Shown here in pieces: positions 36,501-49,112 of a stretch of DNA of 64,000 bases. A model generated the notes under the pieces. That model saw nothing but the letters and a program-made list of their open reading frames with translations, made no database searches and was not told the DNA's origin. Positions within the stretch are counted from its first letter, which is position 1. The number at the start of each line of letters is the position of its first letter. Origin of the DNA: Manihot esculenta. Lineage: Eukaryota; Streptophyta; Magnoliopsida; Malpighiales; Euphorbiaceae. The position numbers were made by a program, and so were the translations under genes. Location: NCBI RefSeq assembly GCF_001659605.2, contig NC_035168.2, positions 1,768,912 through 1,832,911 of the forward strand. The letters are read 5' to 3'.

Positions 36501-39500
36501 CTGATCTTTGGAGGCCTATTCAAACCGTCTCCTTATCTAATAATCGATGGTTTGTCACTTGTTACCCTTATTGATTGTTGCAGTCGAATGACTTGGATGT
36601 ACTCAGTTTGATACAAAGGTAAAAATTTTGAGAACTGACGGTGAAAGAAAATATATGAATACTAGATTTTTTGCTTATTTGGAGACCAATTGGATAATAT
36701 ACTAAACTAGTTGTCCTTATACTAATGCACAAAATGGCATTGTTGAAAGAAAAAACATGCATCAACCGGAAGTAGCTCGATCTCTTATGTTCATCATGAA
36801 TCTACGCAAAGCATATTGGGGAGATATAGCCTTATCAATAGAATGCCCCTCAAAGCCCTTAATTTTATGAGTTCATTGGAGGTTATATAAGGAAGGAATT
36901 TATACATTGTTCCACCAAAAGTATCTGGATGTGTTTGCTTTATCTATACTAGGAACGCGAGAAAGTTGGACCCCAAGGCCCAAGGCCCTTAAATGTATGT
37001 TTGATGGGTATTCTCCAAGGATATAGGTGTTATTATCCCCCATCTAGGAAATACTTGGTCAGTATGGATGTACCACCCACTCACCTCTTCAAAGGGAGAA
37101 TAGTGAGCAAAAAAAGGTGACTCCAAATTCTGTGATTCTGAATGATATGCCTCAGCGAGAGAGTTCTAGTAGACAAGGAGAGATGTCCAATCAGAGGAGA
37201 GAATTGGACATTTGGACAAGTCATATTTGAGAAGGTATTCGAAGAGAGATAAGACAGAAGAAGCCATTATATAGTCTACTTAGAGTCAAGAATCTTCTCC
37301 GATGTGTTACCTATAACTCTTGAATACTCTAATGATTTAGATAAATCCTTTGCACAAAGAAAATGTGTCAGATTTTGTACTAAACACCCTATTTCTAACT
37401 TTGTTTCTTATGAATCCTTGTCTCCCTCCTATAGAGCCTTTGTCTTATCTATTTTTTCTGTCTATTTCACAGGATTGGAAAGAAGCTCTTGGAGATCCTA
37501 AATTGAAGGAAGTAATGATTGAATAGATGGAAACATTGACCAAAAATAAGACCTGGGAGCTTGTCACTCTCCCACCTGGGAAAAAACTTGTTGTTTGTAA
37601 GTGGATATTCACAGTAAAACGTAAAGCTGTTGGCACAATTGAATGGTTTAAGGCTAGACTGGTTGCTAAAGGATTCACCTAAACCTATAAAGCGGATTAT
37701 CAAGAAAACAGTTACAAAAATGAACTCAATCAGAGTCCTGTTATCTTGTGCAGCCAACTTGGACTGGGACCTACAGTAGTTTGATGCGAAGACTGCTTTC
37801 ATCCATGGAGATTTAGAGGAAAAAGTGTTCATGGAGATCTCTTCTGGATTCGTTGATGAGAAGATATAAGGAAATGTGTGCAGGTTAAAAAAAGCTTTGT
37901 ATGGGCTAAAACAATCTCCCAGAGCTTAGTTTCACAGGTTTAGCAGAAGTATGATATCCTTTGGTTACCAACAGAGTAATGCTGATCAACTTTGTTTATT
38001 AAACATCATAAGGGTAAGATCACCCTTCTAATTACATATGTTGATGATATAGCGGTGACAGGTAATGACAAATAGGAAATGACTCAACTAAAAAGGTTGT
38101 TGGCTCAAGAATTTAAAATCAAAAATCTAGAAAAACTGTAATATTTCCTAGGTATTGAGGTGGCTAGATCAGAAAAAGGAATTTTCATCTCCCAAAGAAA
38201 GTACATTCTGAATCTTTTGAAAGAAACTGGTATGTTGGAGTCTAAACCAGTAGAATCTCCCATTGAAAGTAATCACAAGCTGGAAGCAGGAATTGGTGAG
38301 TCCGTGGATATTGGAAGATACCAGAGATTGATAGAAAAGTTGATTTATCTCTCACACACTCGACCAGATATAACCTGTACTGTTAGCTCAGTCAGCCAAT
38401 TCATACATAATCCTCGCGAGACTCATATGCAGACTGTACTTCGCACCTTGAGATGTCTAAAATCTATGCCAAGGAAAGAGCTTCTTTACTCGAAACATAG
38501 TCACCTCCAAGTTGAAGCTTTTATAGATGCAGATTGGGGAGGATCTCTCGATGAGAGGAGATCCATATTTGGCTACTGCACAGTTGTGGGAGGAAATCTT
38601 GTCACTTGGAGGAGTAAAAAACTTACGAATGTGTTTACTAAAGGGCTCAATAATAAAATTTACCATAATTTGATTTGCAAATTGGGCATGTGCGCCATCT
38701 TTGCACCAACCTGAAGGGGAGTGTTGACTTATTTGCTGATTCTAAGGATATGATTTGATTTGATTTGATTAGGATATTTAATTATCTCTGTAATTATTAC
38801 TTAATTATTTGCTTCCTGTTTAGATATAATTTTTTTGTGTATAAATAGTCATGTAAACCAATTGTAAAGATCAAGAGTGAAATATAAGAATACTCTAAAT
38901 TTCTCCAAAATTCTTCAAATCAACTAAATAAAATAGAGAAGAGACTGTGAAAGTGATCAAGAACGTGTACCTTCACATACATGAGATTCCTGTAAAGCTC
39001 TGGATCAAGTGTTGATAGTTCATCAAGAAAGCTATATCGGCCTAACAGCTTCTGTACGAAAGCATGTGAAAAAGAGTAATCCAGCAATATTCCTTCATAA
39101 AGAGCTTTCCCAACAACTCTTCCAAGAAATTCAATCATCTGGAGACCATTCTCCAGATATCTTGCAGTTGGATTAGGGATTAAAAATCTGTCTGATGTTG
39201 ATGTTTGGGAGAATAGGCCATACCTTACACCAATAGCATGGAAAAAACATAAAATATTATTTTGAGAGAAAGCATATAATTAAAAGGACCAATATAGAGA
39301 CACAAGAATAAACTTACTCAGGGGAAAAGGCTGCTTTTGATATGTCAGTTAAAAACTCCTTTGATAATCCACCATAATCCAGGCCAGCCTCTGGAACACC
39401 ACATTCGCTAACAAATGAAACATGAATGGATGACTTTAATCTTGATCCAAGAGTATTTAGTTGCCGAAATCCATCTTCAACAATATGACCCCGCCGAACT

Positions 39501-42500
39501 ACAATATCAACTGCTCGAGAACCAGGTCCAGTAACTTCACCAGCCATTTTTCGAGATACTTTGTCCATGTTGATAAACTCTCGAAACATCTGAACTCTGA
39601 CAAGATAATGTATGATGTCAAGAAAAAAACACCAGCACAAAAGAAAAAAATAAAAAGTAAGCAATGTTACAAAGAAATAGATTTCCAAATTCCATCCAAG
39701 AAAATAGTCCATGGGAAAGGAACTGCAGTGAAAATAAGGACACATGGTAGAGAATAGTAATAATCATTAAAGAAGTGTACTTGGTCCAAGAGAGAGAGAC
39801 CGTGAAGACATTAAGTTACTAGGAAGGAAAAAAGCAAAATTTTCATACAATTAATAAGTAAAGAGTTAGTTGAACAGAAAACGCATATGTACAGAGGACA
39901 AGAAACATGAATGAGACATCATCAGCTACCATGCATTTCATGCTTACCTTTCTTCAAAAGAATATACATGTGGAATCGTAGTGATTACGGAACCTGTTGT
40001 ACTAGACAACACATTTTCATGAGTTCTGGCAGCAACTGCAATTGGGGGTCGGCCCTTTCTCGCAGGTGAAAGCCACAAAACAGGGGGACAAAACTGGTGC
40101 CTGCAATCCCTTTCATACATCAAATGCAAGCATCTAATTGCAGAATCCATAAGAGGTCTATTCTGCTGAACTGTACCATTTGCCAAACCATTGTACACTA
40201 ATGTATTAAGCACTGATGAAATTCTCCGTTGCTGCTCCAGCTTGAATGGGACCTAACTTGCACACAAAATGCTTGAATAAATATTCTGGACTACTCCATA
40301 CTGTCTTGTGTGGTTAAACAATAGAGAAAAGAAGAGGAAAAAAAAGGTTTACCTGCTTTTCATAGAACTCAATGTCATCAAGAACTAAAAGCAGGTGGGA
40401 GTATGTTGCACAGAACAGATGAAGCAAACATGAAATATCTTTTGAAAGCTTTTGTGGACCACACCTCAAAGGTTCTACATCCCAAACATCTTGCAAATCT
40501 TCATCCACCTGTGCCATGGATTGACCATCAACTGAATCTGTATAATCAACACCAGCTTGGGACTTACCAGCAATTTTATGGAGCATGTTGGCCCATTTAT
40601 TACTCCCTTCCTTATTTAGTTGCTTTTCTTTTTTATCACCACCACTGTCTTTTTTATTGCCTGAAATTTTACTTGTGAAAAAATCATGATCAGCAGAAAT
40701 GTCTCTCTTCCTAGGTAAAAGTAAACTTTCCAATGCTTCCCACAAAGTGACAAGATATCCAGGAGTAAAAGATAGCATATTAAGAACAGGCAGTGGCCCA
40801 AGCAGGGGGTTCAATATCGAAAATATCCTGAGAATGTAAGAATAGAAATACGCAATATCAACCAGTTCCAGCTTCCTTGAGTATTTAAGATTTTGCACAG
40901 TCAAAGCCTCATCTGTATGAATATAGGCATCAGTCTTTGATATTGCCAAAAGTTTTGTAAGATGCCACTGCTGACAAACAGACCTCAGTAGGTCCACATA
41001 AGACATTTTTAAGGCACATGTAGTCTCATTCTCATACGAAACTTCACCAACAGGCTCTGCAGAAGTTTCAGCATCAATCTGAGGAAATTGGCTCTCCTTT
41101 TCAGTCCATCCACTGTCATCAAGCCATGACAATAAGCTCTCAGCAAGAATGATCACAACATGGACATAAAATGCATAGTCTAGACTTTGATTGAGCCCAC
41201 CAGGATCCACAAAGTCATTCTCACTCCCAGAAGCAAGGCAAATAATGTTTGCAAGAGTCCAACCTACTGGTGGAATAATCTTCAAAGAATGCTGAATTTT
41301 CAAATGATCAATCCGGGACATCTCTGTTAATATATTATCTCTCAAAATCTGCCATCATCTGCCAAAGTTTGATCAGTCCCACATGTTTTGGAAGATATAC
41401 AAATCTACAAAGTTGAATTAAAGAGAACCTCATGACTTTAATGACTCGAGGGGCCTAATACAAACTACACCATATTGTTATTATATTTACTTCAATATAG
41501 CATACATACAAAGATAAATATAACTGGAGGGGTTTATGGAATATACAGCAAAATGGCAAGCATATCGAACATATTTGCTCACTGTAAAATATTAGAAAAA
41601 TGTACAAGTAAATGACAGCGAGTCCAAGTGATCATTCCCAAGCAGCTTGAATATTTGATTAGTTAATTGGGGCTCATGTCGTTTAATTTCAGACAACAAG
41701 GACATCACTGCATAAACAAGGGATATAGAAGGGTACAGTTAACCAATTAACTCTCATTTCAATCAAACAAATCACTGAAGCGAAGATGAATTATTTGAAT
41801 TGTGTGAAGCCACTGGAGCAAAGATGAACGATTTGAATTGCGAGTGCTTGATATTGGTGTAAATGACTCTAAACATTGGATCAAGCATGACTACTCTGCT
41901 GAGAAAATGTATCAAGTTGGTGATCTACATTCTTGATACTTCATTACACAAATCATCTATCTACATCCCCCAAGACCTTGACCACCCATCTCTTAAGACA
42001 AAACAGGAAAAAAAAAGGCATTTGATACAATGCAAGTCAGATGAAATGATAAATTGAAAATCAGAAGAAAAAAAAGGAGAAATAAGCTAGCATAATGAAT
42101 AACAATTTAAATATCAGTTAAAAACTATGATGAATTATGTAAAATTAAGTTTATAATTCAGGCAACTACTTCACATAAACAGTATACCCCATTACCTCCT
42201 GGTAAGAATTTTCTAGTCTCCTTTGTCCTAAATGGCTGTTCATTAAAAGAGAGAGCACTCTGTTGCATGATTGAGAAGAAGAGAAACTGGGATAGGTGGG
42301 GTTAACATTTACAGCCTGAAAATTAAGAGGATCAGAAATGATGGCAGAACCATCAACAAGATCGCTATTTCCAAATGGCTACATACATCCATCCTGCTGG
42401 ATATAATTTTAGTATAAAGTCAAATTACACTGATATAGGATTTTAGATATAGAAAGCAAAAGGTCCCACCCATAAATGCAATACCATTCCCCAGTAACAC

Positions 42501-45073
42501 ATACTGTACAACACTCATGCCACATAAGACTACAGATCAGAAGTAGTTCTGGATGGGAAAATTAGAGGCTTAAAGTGTGTTTTCAGCCTCAAAAGTAGAA
42601 AAAACTATATTCTCTGGATCTAGTTCTTTACAGACTGGACGAGGCTATGCCGTTATGCTAATCCCTACTTGATGCATTACCACTTGTGAAAGTCAAATTT
42701 GATAAAAGCAATTACTGGGTGGATCAAAATAGACACACAAGCAAATCTAGTCAGCATCAGTTGCTTAGATGTGGTACTGTGCAGGAAGCATGATCATATG
42801 TTGTGTATATAATTATATGCCAATATTGTTGAAAAAAAACAATTAAAAACTTTTCTTTAAATTTGATGAATCTTACCAGTAGAGTCTGGAGGCAAGGTGA
42901 GAAAATAGTATTGTGCTTCAAAGCAGAAACAAGAACAGCTGGGAGACGTTGAGTAAGATTGGGAATTGTAAGCATATACAAACAGTACTGCACAGGAGCA
43001 GAATGCATGTCCAGCAGGTCAAGTCCAGTTGACAAAAAATTTGTTGCATGAAATGGCCGTAAAGCTAAAGTTACTGCAGTTGCAGTGATCAGGAATTTAT
43101 CATCTTTCTGGACCATAGATTTTGTTTGTGAACTAAGAGGAATATCCAATTTGTTAATGTATCTTCTGATAGATATGTAAAGACCACTTTCACATCTTCC
43201 CATAAACTTAACCAAATCGTTTACTGCTGCATCGGCATCTTTAAGACTATTTTTGGTAATACTTTTCCAGCCTTTCAGATCAGTTAACACAACAAGAAAA
43301 CGCAGTGCGAGAGAGGTGAGGACTATAATATCTTGTCCCCCAGCAAGAGATTTATCACACTTGGCAAGGAGAAATGAGCATAGAGAAATCAGCTTCTTTG
43401 ATTGATATGTCCATGTTCTTCTTTCTTCGAATGTACCCAATGCTAGGGAGCAAAAATTGTGTCTTGAATCTACCCTTAAAAAAGAGAGAGGATATCAGTT
43501 GTTTATGAAGTGGGCAGATCTAAAATAGAAATGCAGAGGGAGGTAAATGACTAAATCTGTACAGTATGAATTGGGTCCTTTAAACTAAAGATCTCAAGGA
43601 ATACATAAGCTATTATCATGATCTGATGCATCATGCATGCTGTCACAAGAACATCAAGTGATAATATGCTATTATGGTGCTTGATCTTTTTCTTACACTT
43701 TATCTTCCCTCCAAATAATACTACAGCATTTTAAAGAGAGAAAGAGAGATGCCTCCTTACATATCTGCTTTAAATGGTACCAGGTTGACAGATACTGATG
43801 GCCATTAAAAAGTTTTGCTCATCTAAATAACAAACTACTACTAGTTTTACTTGAGTTAACAATTCCTAAGAACACGACAGCTCAAACTAACTTAATCTTG
43901 CCAGATTACCAAAAGTTGGTGAGGGCATTAGGCAAAGCATCTACATCTATGAACAGTTCATCTCTGAGGAAGCTGGGGAAAAAAAATGAAATTGTATATA
44001 GCACATTACCACCTGCATATATCTGCCATTACAAATTCAATATTCTTAATAAGACAGCTAAAGAAACCCTATCACGTAACTACAGCTTTTCCAACAAGCA
44101 ATGGGATTATTTATGGAGAAGAAAATTGAATTCCAGTTCCCATATAAGTATGGCAAACTGACATACCAGTAGAATTTATGCTTTCCAGCAAAATCTTAAG
44201 ACAGTCCAGCATACAGTTAACATCTCTGCTGCAAGTCTTCCCATGCCGAGTGGATAAACATGCAATGAAGAAAAGAAAAGGCCTCAAAACCCTGCTGGAA
44301 ACCCAGCTGGTAGTCATTGAACCATCATGATGGTGCAACATGTTTTCCCATTCTTCTTGAAGCTGCAGAGCTACCTTTTTTGTCACATTATACCGTCGCC
44401 AGACTCTCTGTAAACACAAACAAACCTGGTCATTCTCACATTGCTAACTAAAACTCAACTTAGCTACTTCTACCCCAAAGAAAGTAAATTAAATAATTTA
44501 ATTTCTTCTGTCAGGTGAGGATGTTACACTGATGAAGCATCATTAAAAATAAGCTCTTTTTTTTTTCTCGCGACTTATAACAATATTAACAATCACAAAA
44601 GTAAACAAATTAACTTCCTCATCCACTTTCCAGCAATTGGGTCAGATACTTCGACAACTAATCATCGCCCATAATAATAATAACAGAAAAAAAAACAGCA
44701 ATAATAGCTATAATTACAACAAAATCAGGCACCTGGACAAATAGAGCAGCAGCAGTAGCTCGTCTCGCATAACTACGGAGCTCTCTTTCATGGGAGACCT
44801 TCTCAAGAAGGGCATCCCTCGATATCTCTCTCGCACTTGCCCCTCTTAAGGACACCTGAACAGTTTCCATCCATAAATAACACAACTAAGTTACAATCAT
44901 TAATTCCAGAAACATTTCACAGCAAATTAACGTTCAAATACTTCAACTCAACAAAATCAAAAGCAGATTATGAAATTTGAGGAGAGGTCTACGGAATATT
45001 CAGAATAAGGTATTTATTTTGGCGAGGGATCAGAAGCAGAGAGAAGCACCTGATGCTTGCGAGGCTCGTCCAT
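27556..45073 (-). CDS. UPL7: HECT-type E3 ubiquitin ligase, UPL7-like
   Basis: Minus-strand exons from 5' to 3': 45073-45050, 44855-44733, 44407-44167, 43469-42877, 42315-42196, 41348-40353, 40252-39948, 39596-39318, 39223-38971, 32855-32685, 32599-32507, 31395-31288, 30710-30594, 27872-27783, 27639-27556. This 15-exon model totals 3597 nt, 1198 residues (Arabidopsis UPL7 about 1140). An IQ-like calmodulin motif ([11 protein letters not shown]) sits near the N-terminus. The HECT domain spans the last eight or nine exons and ends with the catalytic-Cys block [12 protein letters not shown] across the last intron. It transfers ubiquitin from E2 to substrates; its targets are little known. The splice between 42196 and 41348 is uncertain (see findings). 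Two introns hold transposons: 32856-38970 (TRIM and Copia) and 27873-30593 (Mutator-like). The HECT reading frame is intact. Confidence 0.88.
28342..28351. repeat. Target site duplication, left copy
   Basis: CATTAAGGAG directly before the left TIR; its exact partner is at 29951-29960. Confidence 0.88.
28407..28743. repeat. Left hairpin array of the Mutator-like element
   Basis: Nine successive palindromes: 28407-28424 (TCCGAAAATATTTTCGGA), 28445-28469, 28474-28495, 28504-28530 (imperfect), 28541-28573, 28581-28612 (GCCACGGGAGCAG... stem), 28632-28662, 28674-28702 and 28714-28743. Most share the stem core GTTCGCCA/TGGCGAAC with different flanks and loops of 4-7 bases. Confidence 0.9.
29469..29898. 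repeat. Right hairpin array of the Mutator-like element
   Basis: The inverted counterpart of the left array, with the same order of palindromes read outward. It additionally has a duplicated segment: the block starting TTCGCCGCTTATAG at 29469 recurs at 29561, 92 bases on, so the right arm is longer than the left. Confidence 0.88.
29951..29960. repeat. Target site duplication, right copy
   Basis: CATTAAGGAG directly after the right TIR, matching 28342-28351. Confidence 0.88.
30931..30951. repeat. Poly-G run in a UPL7 intron
   Basis: Twenty-one consecutive G on the plus strand (C on the coding strand), within the intron between 30711 and 31287. Such runs are prone to length error in sequencing. 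Confidence 0.9.
33023..33332 (+). mobile_element. TRIM (terminal-repeat retrotransposon in miniature)
   Basis: 5' LTR 33023-33136 (TGTTGAATCCCACATCGG... to TTTAACA), PBS TGGTATCAGAGCC at 33137-33149, a short internal part, a purine-rich stretch GAAGGGA before the 3' LTR, and 3' LTR 33218-33332. The LTRs are 114 and 115 bp and very similar. The flanks are CAAAA (33018-33022) and CAAAC (33333-33337), four of five bases matching. It has no coding capacity and would need enzymes from an autonomous element. It lies in the large UPL7 intron, antisense to the gene. Confidence 0.92.
33137..33149 (+). other. TRIM primer-binding site
   Basis: TGGTATCAGAGCC (tRNA-iMet) directly abuts the 5' LTR end at 33136. 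Confidence 0.92.
34218..34415 (+). repeat. Copia 5' LTR
   Basis: 198 bp, TG...CA ends, followed at once by the PBS-like TGGTATCATAAC. Diverged from the 3' LTR at 38722. Confidence 0.88.
34495..34599 (+). mobile_element. Solo LTR of the TRIM family inside the Copia leader
   Basis: A single copy of the TRIM LTR (TGTTGAATCCCACATCGG... to TTTAACA) flanked by a perfect 5-bp duplication ATCCT (34490-34494 and 34600-34604). It interrupts the untranslated leader of the Copia element, so it inserted after the Copia, and its internal part was later lost by LTR-LTR recombination. Confidence 0.92.
35050..38714 (+). pseudogene. Copia gag-pol polyprotein, broken
   Basis: Readable pieces are: gag (about 35100-35560, with [13 protein letters not shown]), a CCHC knuckle [14 protein letters not shown] (about 35625-35670), protease [10 protein letters not shown] (about 35920-35950), integrase core fragments (36350-36850), and RT from about 37470 with [13 protein letters not shown] and a VDDIAVTGN catalytic block at about 38040-38065. 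RNase H follows (38200-38620, with [12 protein letters not shown] and [10 protein letters not shown]). Stops and frame changes occur in every domain. RNase H breaks off after TWRSKK and jumps straight to the terminal NVFTKGL stretch, so the usual middle part is deleted. It cannot give a functional polyprotein. Confidence 0.88.
38722..38917 (+). repeat. Copia 3' LTR
   Basis: 196 bp, preceded by the purine tract GAAGGGGAG and ending TTCTTCA. It lies only 54 bases from the UPL7 splice donor at 38970. Confidence 0.88.
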
Positions 45074-46054
45074 GGACCTAATTTGAGTACAGCATGATCG
45101 AGTGGGGAAAAGCTTCGAGATGTCAACGGGTTAATTGGCTGGTTTTTTCACGAGTCCCATTTATCCAATGAGCCAAAAGAGCACGACGATTCTTATGAAG
45201 CAACTTATTTGTTCTCACGCGCGTGCATGGAGCGTTTTGTACACTACTCCTCTTTTGGTAATTTAGATATTTACCTCTGGTATATTGATTAATTACTTGT
45301 TTATTTATTTTTTTATTTTATTTTTATTTTAAAATTTTTATAATATAAAAATTCATTTATTAAATTTTTATTTATTACACTCACAAACTTAACTAATCAG
45401 ATATTTCAGATTTTATTTTTTTAATTTTATTTTAAAAAAATTTATTTATTTATAAAAAATATTTTTTAATAAAATAATTTATTTTTATTATTTAATTTTA
45501 ATTTAAAAATAAAATATATTAATAATTTTATATAAAAACTTTATTCATGATGTTAAAACGTGAAAAATGATTTTATTTTAAAAATTTTATTTTTTTAAAT
45601 AATTTAAATATTTTTATGTTAATTAAATTTTTTTAGTGCTTAAAAAGTATAAAATGTGTAAAATATTTTTTTTAAATAAATAAAATATAAAAGTATAAAA
45701 GTTTCAAGCCATACTTTGAGTAAAAAGAAAATGAGATCTTTCCATTTAGATGGGGTTAAGAAAAAAATCGAGGATGCCATAAAACTTTGAAAACCTTACT
45801 TCCATAAAAACGCAGCAGAGAACATATCTATCAAAAGCTATAAAGAATGTTATTTTTAGTCACTATCAAGGTTATATATTTATAGAAATTTGTCATATTT
45901 TAAATTAAATTCTCTTTAGATTGCAATGGCTTGTATAATAGAATTTGAACATGGACTTTAATTAAATTTAATTCCGTAACTAAATTTATTAAAACTTTAT
46001 GTTAATTTAAATTTTTTAATTAATTAATTAATAAAAAATTTTGTTAAATTCTAT

Positions 46055-46225
46055 ATAAAAAAGGATAATGTGTCTATATGAATAATTAAGACTGGTTTAA
46101 ATTTAACATGATATAGAGACTGTGGAAGAATGTTGAATATCACGTCAATTATAAAAAATTAATTATAAAAATAAATAATATACTCCTTATATAAGCTATA
46201 AACATTTCTCTTTGACTCAAATTTA
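46055..46225 (+). mobile_element. Decayed copy of the TRIM family
   Basis: GATAATGTGTCTATATGA ... AAATTTAACATGATATAGAGACT looks like a mutated LTR end plus PBS (TGGTATCAGAGCC). It is soon followed by TGTTGAATATCACGTCAATTAT, a mutated LTR start, and AAATTTAATAAATT as its end. Same arrangement as the TRIM at 33023, heavily diverged. Confidence 0.6.
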
Positions 46226-48889
46226 ATAAATTAATATGAAAATAAAAGTAAATTAAAAATTTTTTAAAATTATTTATTTTTTTAATAAAAAGAAAATGAA
46301 TTTTCCTCCATTATATATACATAAGCACATAGCTTCAATTTTTAATTTAATATTAATTTAATCAAATAAAAGTTATGTTTTTATTTAAACTTACCATTAA
46401 ATTAAGCAATTTAATTAAATCAATTAATTTAAATTTGAATATTATTCAAATAGCAGGATTAAATGTTATATCGTCTTCTTATTTTGGCGTTTTCTATAGT
46501 AATTTGATTTCATATGAAGTATTTATTATTTATCTCTTTTAATTTTTTATAATATGATATTTTCCATAAATTAATTAATTAACTTAATGAAAAAATAATT
46601 TTTTATTAAAAAATATGTAATTTAAAAAATTGAAAAAATAAATTATATGTGGTAAATTTTATTAAAAAGTTACAAAAATAAATTTTTAGTATCCTACTAA
46701 AGGTAGTAGATTACTCGTTAAGTATAAATTTGTTGGTGCATTCATTTCGGATGTGATTTCTATTTTTTGTTTAGAAAATTTATTCGATTGTTATTATTTT
46801 ATTTTTATTTTTATTATTTATTAAAAATTATTTTTAAAATTAAAAATTTAAAAACTAAAAATTACAAATGCTATTTCTTTTATTATAAATTCTATCAAAT
46901 CATTATATTTATTTATGATATTTATCATATTATTAATAATAATTATAAGATTTTATCTTCATTAATTAAATTAAATTTTTAAATATGTATACATTCAATT
47001 AATTGATAGAATATACTTTTATTTTATTATTATAAAAAAGTATTAAACTTATTAATTAAATCATTAGTTTTAAAAAATACATTAAAAAATACTTGAAATT
47101 TTAATAAATTTATTAATCATTTAATTTTTAAATATTTTACTATTTAATTTCTATAATATAAAAAAAATTTATTACTTAATCTTTTAATTTTATAAAAATA
47201 TACAATTTTTATTTTTTTATATTAATAATATTTTAAATTTTTATAAGAAATATAAAAATTTATTATTTAATTCATATGATATAACAAAACTCATTAGTTA
47301 ATCTTTTAATATTTAAAAATATATTAAAATATCACTAAAATATTAAAAATTATACTAATTAATTTTTTTATTGATTTATCGGTTAAAATTTTTACCATTT
47401 AATTTTTGTGATAAAAGAAAATTCATTAGTTAATTTTTTAAATTTATAAAAATATTTATTAATTAATCAATTTGTGTTGAGAGGTATTTTAAATCTTTTT
47501 GCAATACTTAATAATAAAATTAAGGTGTTAATTAGTATATTTTTAAAAAATTTTAATATATTTTTTAAAATTAAATATCTAAACAGTGAGTTTTTATATA
47601 TTATATAAATTAAATAATAATTTTTTATTTTTACAATACTTAACATAGATTTTTTAAAATTTTAATAATATTTATTATATTTTTAAAATATACCGACTTT
47701 ATTTCTATAGTATAGATCAACTAATAATTTTTATTATAATATCATATATTTTATAAAAATTATTTAATATTATTTTTATATGCAGTTATTTATAAAATTA
47801 TTTGTTTCATATTTTAAAAAATATTTTATTACTGTATAAACTTATTTTTATGTAAATAAATATTTTATTACTGTATAAGCTTATTTTATGTAAATAATCA
47901 GTTTTCAAAAAATAAATAATAAAAATCAAAAAATTATTTTTAATTTTAAAAAAATAAAAAACAGAAATCATACAAATTTCCTGGTTATCCACTAAATATA
48001 GTAGATTACTCATTAAGTATAGAAAATACTAAAATAATATTAATATATTATTTTTTTCATTAATGTTTTATACTTTAATGAAAAATTTTATATTAATATT
48101 ATATATCATATTGTATTCAAGATAATTTTCAAAATATTTTATTTAGTAGCATTAAAAGATATTATATGTGATTTTTTTTGAATTTTTTTCAATATTCTAT
48201 AATTTTTAATTAACTAATTTATAAAAAGTATTTTATAAAAATATCTTGAGATAAATCGTAAGTTGTATTAAATATCATGTTTCAATATATTAAATTTTAC
48301 AAAAAATAACTTTAATTAAAATCACCATGTTTTTGGAATAAAAATCTATAATTTCAATTATGCAATATTAAATAAATGCCACTTATTCGGTATGTGCAAT
48401 TAATATTTCATAATATTACTAAAAATATTATATATTATTCAATTTTTGTAATTAATTAATTTACTAAAAAATAAATTATAAAATAAAATAAAGCTTTTTT
48501 GACAAATTAATCTATAGAATCCTCCTCCTTATTTCCCACTAATCATATTCAATAAGTTTAATTAAGTTTTTATAATTGGTTTAATAATTAAATAAATTTA
48601 ATCTAATTTTTTTATCAATTAAATTTTTGAATTTTTATTAAAAACCAAATAAATCCAGATAATATATTATTATTTTTAATAATAAAAATATTTTTAAATT
48701 TAAAATATAAAAAATTTAATAATTTAATTAACATAAAAATTTTGAAAAGAGACAGAAAATAAAAAAATAAAATCTTTACTGTAAAAAAATTTTTACTATT
48801 AAAAAATAACAGAGATCAGAATTTGGGATAATTATTAAAATAAAATTTTTAAAAAATTATTTACAAAATTAATATTTGCTTTAAAAAAG

Positions 48890-49112
48890 GCCAATCAAGT
48901 TGATATTTTTGAGAAACACTGAAAACACCGATCTACTGTATGGCGTTTTCACCCATAATGTTTCAAAAATAATTAATGCTCATGAAAACGCCAACTTAAT
49001 TGATGTTTTCAATGGCAATGAAAATGACAGTGAAGTCCGGCGTTTCATAAGCAATGATTTTATCAGAAAATTATCATTAAGATCTTATATATCACTGAAA
49101 TTAATTGAATAG
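48890..49112 (+). other. GC-richer island with repeated GAAAACGCC words
   Basis: Within the AT desert this 220-bp patch holds direct and inverted copies of GAAAACGCC/GGCGTTTTC-like words and a 70-codon open frame (48900-49112). I do not recognise the translation and there is no promoter-like context; more likely a fragment of an unknown repeat than a gene. Confidence 0.35.

Larger units (their letters stand above)
34218..38917 (+). mobile_element. Ty1/Copia LTR retrotransposon, decayed
   Basis: 5' LTR 34218-34415 and 3' LTR 38722-38917 both run TGTTGACTTATTTG...TTCTTCA. A degenerate PBS TGGTATCATAAC follows the 5' LTR and a purine tract (GAAGGGGAG) precedes the 3' LTR. The LTRs differ by many substitutions and small indels, so the insertion is old, and no clean 5-bp target duplication remains. 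Copia order gag-protease-integrase-RT-RNase H is readable but broken. It is antisense to UPL7 and lies in its largest intron, with its left LTR 0.9 kb beyond the TRIM. Confidence 0.9.
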
